Origin: Candidatus Spyradosoma merdigallinarum
GTDB lineage: Bacteria > Verrucomicrobiota > Verrucomicrobiia > Opitutales > UBA953
Direction: 5' to 3'
DNA length: 10,413 nucleotides
Assembly: GCA_018713755.1 (NCBI GenBank)
Contig: DVOG01000113.1
Span: 1 to 10,413, forward strand
In this document: piece after piece, positions 6,265 through 10,413 of the stretch
Layout: each line of letters begins with the position of its first letter
Numbering within the stretch: the stretch's first letter is position 1
Translations under genes and position numbers: made by a program
The notes under the pieces: generated by a model
Databases searched by the model: none
Told to the model about the DNA's origin: nothing
What the model saw: only the letters and a program-made list of their open reading frames with translations

Positions 6265-7578
6265 ATGATTTGGATTTACCGCATTCTTTTTCTGCCGCTG
6301 TTCCTGATTTCGTGCCCGTATTACTTCGGCCGCATGATTCGGCGCGGCGGCTACGCCAAGGATTTTTCCCACCGCTTCGGCTGCGTTCCCGCGCTCCCGC
6401 CGCGCCGCGCGGGAACGCATCGCTTGTGGATTCAGGCTGTTTCCGTCGGCGAGACCGAGGCCGTCGTCCCGCTGCTGCGCGCGTTCAAAGAGCGCGGCGA
6501 CGTTGAAGTCGTGCTGACGACGACGACGAGCACCGCCTACAAAATCATCCGCGAAAAATACGCGGACCTCGTCACGGCTTACGCGTGCTTCCCGATGGAT
6601 TTCCTGCCGTTTTCCGCGAAGGCGTGGCGCCGCTTCGACCCTTCCGCCGCCGTGCTGATGGAAGGCGAGCTTTGGCCCGAACACATCGCGCAGGCGCGTT
6701 CCCGCGGCGTTCCCGTCTTCGTCGTCAACGCGCGCCTTTCCGACCGTTCCTTCCGCCGCTGGCGCGCGTCCGGCTTCATCGCGCGGCGGCTTCTCGCGCA
6801 GATCGACTTTTTCTGCGCGGGAACGCGGAACGACTTCGCCCGATTCCGCGCCCTCGGCGTTCCCGCCGAAAAAATCGCGCTCACCGGCAACATGAAGTTC
6901 GACGCCGCCGCCGGCGACGCTTTCGGCAAAGCCGACGCCGCCGCGCTGAAAAAGGAGCTCGGTTTCCCGCCGGACGCTCCCGTGCTGCTCGGCAGCTCGA
7001 CGTGGCCGGGCGAAGAGGCGATGCTGCTGGAAACCTTCGCCCTGGCGCGGGAACGCATCCCGGATCTGCGCCTGCTGATTTGCCCGCGCCATGCCGAACG
7101 CCGCGCCGAAATCGTCGCGCTGCTCGAAAAAACCGCGTGGCGCTGGTTTCTGCGTTCCCGCACGAAGCCCGAAGATGTTCCCGTCGCCGCCGACGTCTGC
7201 GTCGCCGACACCACGGGCGAACTGCGCCGCCTGACGCACCTCGCGCAGCTCGCCTTCGTCGGAAAATCGCTTCCGCCGAACAACGGCGGCCAGACGCCGA
7301 TCGAGTGCGCCGCCGTCGGCGTTCCCGCCGTCTACGGTCCGGCGATGACGAACTTCAAGGACGTTTGCCGCAGCCTCGAAGACTGCGGCGCCGCCGTGAA
7401 AGTCCGCGATGCCGCCGCCGCGCGGGAAAAGCTGCTCGCGCTGCTCGCCGATCCCGCCGCCCGCGCGGAAATGAGCCGCGCAGCGCAGACTTGGCATCGC
7501 GGGAACCAGGGCGCGACGGCGCGCGTCGTCTCCTTTTTCGAAAGCGTTTTTTCCGGAGAGCGGGCGCGGGGAAAATGA
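6265..7578 (+). CDS. waaA: 3-deoxy-D-manno-octulosonic acid (Kdo) transferase
   Basis: A 437-residue GT-B glycosyltransferase (GT30, also called KdtA) that adds Kdo from CMP-Kdo to lipid A precursor on the cytoplasmic face of the inner membrane. An N-terminal hydrophobic segment (about residues 1-22) anchors it. The N-terminal domain has SVGET with the catalytic glutamate E63, TTTTSTAY, and EGELWPE at 133-139. The C-terminal nucleotide-binding domain has GSSTWPGEE, CPRHAER, DTTGEL and GGQTPIE at 341-347, where the family usually has GG(H/Q)xxxE. Length is typical. ATG at 6265 is preferred over an in-frame TTG at 6223 because it begins directly at the membrane anchor. It lies 45 bases after the secreted protein, and its stop overlaps the next start. 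It has eleven copies of the GTTCCCG heptamer. The gene implies a lipopolysaccharide-bearing outer membrane. Confidence 0.96.
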   Translation: MIWIYRILFLPLFLISCPYYFGRMIRRGGYAKDFSHRFGCVPALPPRRAGTHRLWIQAVSVGETEAVVPLLRAFKERGDVEVVLTTTTSTAYKIIREKYADLVTAYACFPMDFLPFSAKAWRRFDPSAAVLMEGELWPEHIAQARSRGVPVFVVNARLSDRSFRRWRASGFIARRLLAQIDFFCAGTRNDFARFRALGVPAEKIALTGNMKFDAAAGDAFGKADAAALKKELGFPPDAPVLLGSSTWPGEEAMLLETFALARERIPDLRLLICPRHAERRAEIVALLEKTAWRWFLRSRTKPEDVPVAADVCVADTTGELRRLTHLAQLAFVGKSLPPNNGGQTPIECAAVGVPAVYGPAMTNFKDVCRSLEDCGAAVKVRDAAAAREKLLALLADPAARAEMSRAAQTWHRGNQGATARVVSFFESVFSGERARGK

Positions 7579-9263
7579 GGGAACAGCCGCGCAGCATCCC
7601 GCGCGTTCCCGCGCCTCGCTTTTTTCGCGGAATCGCGCCGCTTTTCGCCGCGGCGGTTTGTCTGCTTTCAGCCGCGTGCGGTCCGCGGGAGCGCCCCGTC
7701 GACGTCGCCGCGCGCGAAGGCATTCTGCTCGTCGGGAACGGCGGCGAGCCCGCCGCGCTGGATCCGCAGCTCGTGACGGGCGTCATCGAGTCGCGGCTGA
7801 TGCTCGCGCTTTTCGAAGGACTCGCGCGCTATGATCCGCGGACGCTCGAGCCGCGCCCGGCGATCGCCGAAAGCTGGGAATTTTCGCCCGACGGTCTGCG
7901 CTGCACGTTCCGGCTGCGCGGGAACGCGCGCTGGAGCGACGGACGGCCCATCACGTCCGCGGATTTCCTGTTTTCGTTTCGGCGGCTGCTTTCGCCGAAG
8001 CTCGCGTCGCCGTGCGCTTCGCTTTTCTTCGCTCCCGTGAAGAACGCGCTCGCGTTCGCGAACGGGGAAATCGCGGATTTTTCGCAGGTCGGCTTTTCCG
8101 CGCCCGACGCGCGCACCGTCGTCGTCGAGCTCGCCGCGCCGTGCCCGTATTTTCTCGCGCTCGTTTGCCATCCGAGCTGGAGCGCCGTTCCCGCGCACGT
8201 CATTCTCAAATTCGGAAAAATCGACGAACGCTCGACTCTTTGGACGCGCCCGGAAAATTTCGTCGGCAGCGGGCCGTTCCGCCTCAAGAGCTGGCGCGTC
8301 GCCTACCGCATCGAAGTCGAAAAAAATCCGCATTATCGCGACGCGGAAAACGTTCGGCTGAACGGCATCCGCTTCGACGCCCTCGAAGACCAGTTCGCGG
8401 AAGAGCGCGCGTTCCGCGACGGGCAGTATCACGTCACGAACACCGTGCCGCCGTCGCGCGTCGCCGTGCTGCGGGAACGCGGCGATCCCGCGCTGCGCCT
8501 CGATCCGTATTTTTCCACCGCGTTCATCCGCGTCAACTGCTCCCGCCCGCCGCTGAACGACGTGCGCGTGCGCCGCGCGCTTTCGCTCGCGCTCGACCGC
8601 GAGGCGCTGGCGGAGCGCGTCCTGCGCGCGGGGGAAACGCCGGCATATTCCTTCGTTCCCGCGTTTGACGGCGTTCCCGCGTCCGCGGAATGCTCGCCGC
8701 GCCGTTCCCGCGCGGAAGAGCTGGCGGAAGCGCGCCGCCTGCTCGCCGAAGCCGGCTTTCCCGGCGGGAAGGGCTTTCCCGAGATTTCCTACCTGTTCAA
8801 CACTTCCGACGGCGCGCAATTTTTCGCCCAGGCGATTCAGGAAATGTGGCGGAAAAATCTCGGCGTGAAAGTTTCCCTGAAAAATCAGGAATACAAGGTT
8901 TATCGCGTCAGCATGGAGCAGGGCGATTACGACCTCGCGCGCTCCGCGTGGAGCGGCGATTATCTCGACTCGACGACGTTCCTCGATCTTTTTTCTTCCG
9001 CGTCGAACATGAACTGGACCGGCTGGACTTCCGCGGACTACGACCGCCTGCTCGGCGAAGCCGCGCGGGAACGCGACGCCGCCGCGCGCGCGGAACTGCT
9101 CCGCGACGCGGAAAAAATTCTCGCCGCGGACGTTCCCGTGATTCCGACCGTTCACAGCCGCAACAAATTCCTGATTCGTCCCGAAGTGCGCGGATGGTTC
9201 CCGAACCTGCTCGACATCCATCCCTACAACAACGTTTTTCTGCGGAAAACGCCGGAAAAATGA
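7575..9263 (+). CDS. Family 5 extracellular solute-binding lipoprotein (peptide ABC transporter, OppA/DppA-like)
   Basis: A 562-residue periplasmic binding protein for an ABC importer, probably of oligopeptides. An arginine-rich start and hydrophobic segment lead to LLSAAC with C35 as the likely lipidated residue; the lipobox is imperfect (S at -3), so signal peptidase I cleavage is possible. Family features are GNGGEPAALDPQ at the mature N-terminus, LFEGLARYDP, AESWEFSPDG, the signature NARWSDGRPITSADF (about 117-131), GSGPFRL, and VRRALSLALDRE. The SYLFNTSDG and WSGDYLD regions near the C-terminus also match. ATG at 7575 overlaps the waaA stop as ATGA, suggesting translational coupling, with GGGGAAA just upstream as a possible ribosome site. 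No permease or ATPase is visible, so its partners lie elsewhere. Eleven copies of the GTTCCCG heptamer are present. Confidence 0.94.
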   Translation: MREQPRSIPRVPAPRFFRGIAPLFAAAVCLLSAACGPRERPVDVAAREGILLVGNGGEPAALDPQLVTGVIESRLMLALFEGLARYDPRTLEPRPAIAESWEFSPDGLRCTFRLRGNARWSDGRPITSADFLFSFRRLLSPKLASPCASLFFAPVKNALAFANGEIADFSQVGFSAPDARTVVVELAAPCPYFLALVCHPSWSAVPAHVILKFGKIDERSTLWTRPENFVGSGPFRLKSWRVAYRIEVEKNPHYRDAENVRLNGIRFDALEDQFAEERAFRDGQYHVTNTVPPSRVAVLRERGDPALRLDPYFSTAFIRVNCSRPPLNDVRVRRALSLALDREALAERVLRAGETPAYSFVPAFDGVPASAECSPRRSRAEELAEARRLLAEAGFPGGKGFPEISYLFNTSDGAQFFAQAIQEMWRKNLGVKVSLKNQEYKVYRVSMEQGDYDLARSAWSGDYLDSTTFLDLFSSASNMNWTGWTSADYDRLLGEAARERDAAARAELLRDAEKILAADVPVIPTVHSRNKFLIRPEVRGWFPNLLDIHPYNNVFLRKTPEK

Positions 9264-9270
9264 GTCTTGC

Positions 9271-9297
9271 CGTTTTCCCGCGCGGGAACGATTTTTT
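9271..9297 (+). terminator. Rho-independent terminator after the solute-binding protein gene
   Basis: The palindrome TTCCCGCGCGGGAA (9275-9288), or alternatively CGTT...AACG plus CCC/GGG with a two-base bulge and GCGC loop, is followed by A and six T's at 9292-9297. It starts seven bases after the TGA. The right half is a perfect copy of CGGGAACG and the left half is a one-base variant of it. Confidence 0.75.
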
Positions 9298-9476
9298 CGC
9301 CGCGCGGATTTTCGCGAAATCAAGCAATGAAGCGGGGCGGCGCGCCGTTTTCTCCCGGCGGAGGAAACGGGCGCGGGAAAGAGCTTTACGTTCGACGAAT
9401 TTTCTGATTCAATTCTTAAATTCTTTTATTTTTGCTGTTCAGTCAGTCAAGAGAGTCGGTCAAAAGTTTATTTCGT
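9298..9476. other. Leader and promoter region of the beta-helix surface protein
   Basis: No coding frame is convincing here. The composition changes from GC-rich (to about 9380) to AT-rich at 9398-9433, the most likely place for a promoter of the downstream gene. I could not assign a -35/-10 pair with proper spacing. Immediately downstream sits the 13-base tandem repeat listed separately. Confidence 0.4.
9441..9466 (+). repeat. Tandem 13-base direct repeat in the leader, possible operator
   Basis: AGTCAGTCAAGAG (9441-9453) is followed directly by AGTCGGTCAAAAG (9454-9466), matching at 11 of 13 positions. The spacing of about one helical turn and a quarter, and the position between the AT-rich segment and the start codons, would suit a regulator-binding site, but no regulator is identified. 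Confidence 0.4.
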
Positions 9477-9513
9477 ATGTGCTATGAAAATATCGCTTCG
9501 AGAAAAAACTTCC

Positions 9514-9520
9514 GGGAGGA
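9514..9520 (+). promoter_or_regulatory. Strong Shine-Dalgarno-like sequence GGGAGGA
   Basis: This is the best anti-16S match near any start in the window, where most genes have none. No ATG lies at a normal distance: the nearest suitable start is TTG at 9527, six bases downstream, and the ATG at 9561 is 40 bases away. With the present C10 tract the TTG frame stops at TGA 9548-9550; with nine C's it would continue into the surface protein. Confidence 0.45.
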
Positions 9521-9531
9521 CGGTTTTTGTA

Positions 9532-9541
9532 CCCCCCCCCC
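9532..9541 (+). repeat. Homopolymeric C10 tract, candidate phase-variation repeat
   Basis: Ten consecutive C's lie 19 bases before ATG 9561. Such tracts slip readily during replication. All three frames have an upstream start before it (ATG 9477, ATG 9484, TTG 9527), so each tract length joins a different start to the surface protein frame. If translation starts only at 9561, the tract would instead change the spacing in the untranslated leader. Confidence 0.75.
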
Positions 9542-9560
9542 ATTCGGTGAGCGGAAACTC

Positions 9561-10413
9561 ATGATTTCCGACCGCTTCCGCGTCTCCGCGGGAGCAGCGA
9601 AAAAGTGCTTCGCGCTCGCCGCGTTTTCCGCGGCGCTTGCGCTTCCCGCGTTCGGCGAGATCTCCGAAACGCTTTATTACGACGGCGGTCATACAACGTT
9701 TTGGGATACGTTCCATACCTACAATTGGGGGCACACGGCCACCAACAAAGACCGCCTTTATTTCGGAAACGAGACCATTGACGAGTTTTTTATTGGGACC
9801 ACGCCGGAAGTAGATACGAGATTCGTTTTTGCGGAAACGGCGGGACCGAACGGTTCCGGCGGTGAAGTTGAAGACAAAGTCGTGGAAATCCTTAATGACG
9901 TGACGCCCGGCGAAGTCGTCATCGAAAGCGGAGATTACACCTTTACGGTCATGCAGTGGGGCAATATCCACGGCGTCGACATTGACGACCATTATGCGGA
10001 CGGGACGATCGCCGGCTCGGGAAGCCTGACGGTGAACGCGGGCGCGTCGCTGATGATGTACATCGACAATTCCTACACGGGCGACACGGTCGTCGCGGGA
10101 ACGCTGTCGACGGACGTGCATCCGGACTCCGAAGATTCCAAATACGGCTCCGGGCATCATGCGTTCGGCACGGGCGCGCTGCGCGTCGAGAGAACGGGAA
10201 CGGTGAACCTGAACGGGACGGTCCAGAGCAACAGCGCGGCGGAAATCGCGGGAACGCTCAATCTCGGCGAGAACAAATCCGTCGCGGAAGCGGCCTACAA
10301 TCCGTTCGCGGCGGCGACGGGAGCGGTTTCGCTGGTTTCCGGCGGCACGCTCGATCTCGGCGGGAACGCGAACGTCACGATGCCGCTCGCCGTTTCCGGC
10401 GGCACGATCGCGC
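9561..10413 (+). CDS. Autotransporter-type beta-helix surface protein, N-terminal part
   Basis: The frame is open from ATG 9561 to the window end (284 codons visible, no stop). Residues 1-32 form a signal peptide (KKCFALAAFSAALALPAFG, cleavage likely before E33), so the product is exported. Mature sequence from about residue 85 is rich in T, G, N, V and D with repeated short strands. NSYTGDTVVAGTLS at 170-183 matches the pattern of the passenger-associated transport repeat of autotransporters, and GGTLDLGGNANVTMPLAVSGGTI continues the same ladder. These point to a right-handed beta-helix. The family includes adhesins and other surface proteins, often ending in an autotransporter barrel or PEP-CTERM anchor; the C-terminus is outside the window. 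GGTGAG at 9546-9551 could serve as the ribosome site for this ATG. An in-frame ATG at 9477 through the C tract would add 28 residues, like the extended signal peptides of some autotransporters. Octamer copies occur only in its last 320 visible bases. Confidence 0.85.
   Translation, partial: MISDRFRVSAGAAKKCFALAAFSAALALPAFGEISETLYYDGGHTTFWDTFHTYNWGHTATNKDRLYFGNETIDEFFIGTTPEVDTRFVFAETAGPNGSGGEVEDKVVEILNDVTPGEVVIESGDYTFTVMQWGNIHGVDIDDHYADGTIAGSGSLTVNAGASLMMYIDNSYTGDTVVAGTLSTDVHPDSEDSKYGSGHHAFGTGALRVERTGTVNLNGTVQSNSAAEIAGTLNLGENKSVAEAAYNPFAAATGAVSLVSGGTLDLGGNANVTMPLAVSGGTIA

Larger units (their letters stand above)
9484..9564 (+). other. Upstream 26-codon reading frame crossing the C tract, overlapping the main start
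   Basis: ATG at 9484 begins MKISLREKTSGRTVF, reads through the C10 tract as three prolines and ends at TGA 9562-9564. That stop overlaps the ATG at 9561 of the surface protein as ATGA. It has no Shine-Dalgarno sequence of its own. It could be a leader peptide that couples translation, or, with one extra C, the N-terminus of the surface protein itself. Whether it is translated is unknown. Confidence 0.35.
24..10368. repeat. Dispersed octamer CGTTCCCG/CGGGAACG
   Basis: Counting by eye I find the heptamer GTTCCCG 51 times on the two strands (25 as GTTCCCG, 26 as CGGGAAC), 45 of them extended to CGTTCCCG. At about 60% GC roughly two heptamers would be expected. Per region: 5 in ppx, 11 in ppk, 3 in the ppk-prs gap, 1 in prs, 1 in the secreted protein gene, 11 in waaA, 11 in the binding protein gene, 4 in the surface protein gene, and single copies in the left-edge gene fragment and in the gaps at 606, 1613 and 9283. 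It falls in all reading frames and both orientations, so it is a DNA-level motif and not a protein repeat. Confidence 0.9.

Noticed and set aside
5542..7497. Long minus-strand frame opposite the secreted protein and waaA genes
   Set aside because: Shadow of GC-biased coding; no start context or family features.
6585..7574. N-terminal extension of the binding protein through the waaA region
   Set aside because: The extension is an out-of-frame, arginine-rich reading of waaA; the signal peptide begins at the ATG 7575.
7668..9323. 551-codon minus-strand frame opposite the binding protein gene
   Set aside because: Shadow frame with no domain, crossing the terminator.
1..10413. CRISPR array, insertion sequence or prophage
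   Set aside because: No regularly spaced repeats, transposase, integrase or flanking duplications were seen; the tRNA-Leu has no duplicated 3' end nearby.

Overview
The window looks like chromosomal DNA of a Gram-negative, GC-rich bacterium. A Kdo transferase (LPS core), secreted and lipoprotein signal peptides, and a surface protein with an autotransporter-associated beta-helix repeat all point to an outer membrane. Most starts lack a Shine-Dalgarno sequence, and the octamer CGTTCCCG/CGGGAACG is extremely frequent. This combination would fit the PVC group (for example Verrucomicrobiota/Opitutales), but no taxonomic marker is present, so the placement is an inference.

Left part (1-4950). The first 118 bases are the 3' end of a membrane-protein gene that resembles a prepilin peptidase tail. 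A short AT-rich intergenic stretch with two interlocking inverted repeats follows. Next is a complete tRNA-Leu(CAG) on the minus strand, with encoded CCA, a good sigma70-type promoter and its own terminator. Diverging from it is a polyphosphate pair: ppx (Ppx/GppA phosphatase) followed 36 bases later by ppk (polyphosphate kinase 1). One enzyme degrades polyphosphate and the other makes it. Two hairpins, one bidirectional, separate ppk from the convergent prs gene (PRPP synthetase).

Middle (5137-9297). A likely co-transcribed plus-strand set follows: an unrecognised secreted protein with an acidic heptapeptide repeat tail, the Kdo transferase kdtA/waaA, and a family-5 solute-binding lipoprotein (OppA/DppA type). 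The last starts inside the kdtA stop codon (ATGA). A hairpin with a T run closes the set.

Right end (9298-10413). An AT-rich leader with a tandem 13-base direct repeat and a run of ten C's precedes a signal-peptide-bearing beta-helix surface protein that runs off the window. Start codons in all three frames lie just before the C run, so changes in its length would switch which start is fused to the protein. This is a strong candidate for phase variation.

Two signals stand out. One is the octamer CGTTCCCG: I counted its 7-base core GTTCCCG 51 times by eye on both strands, in nearly equal orientation, inside genes and as facing pairs in hairpins. The other is the C10 tract.
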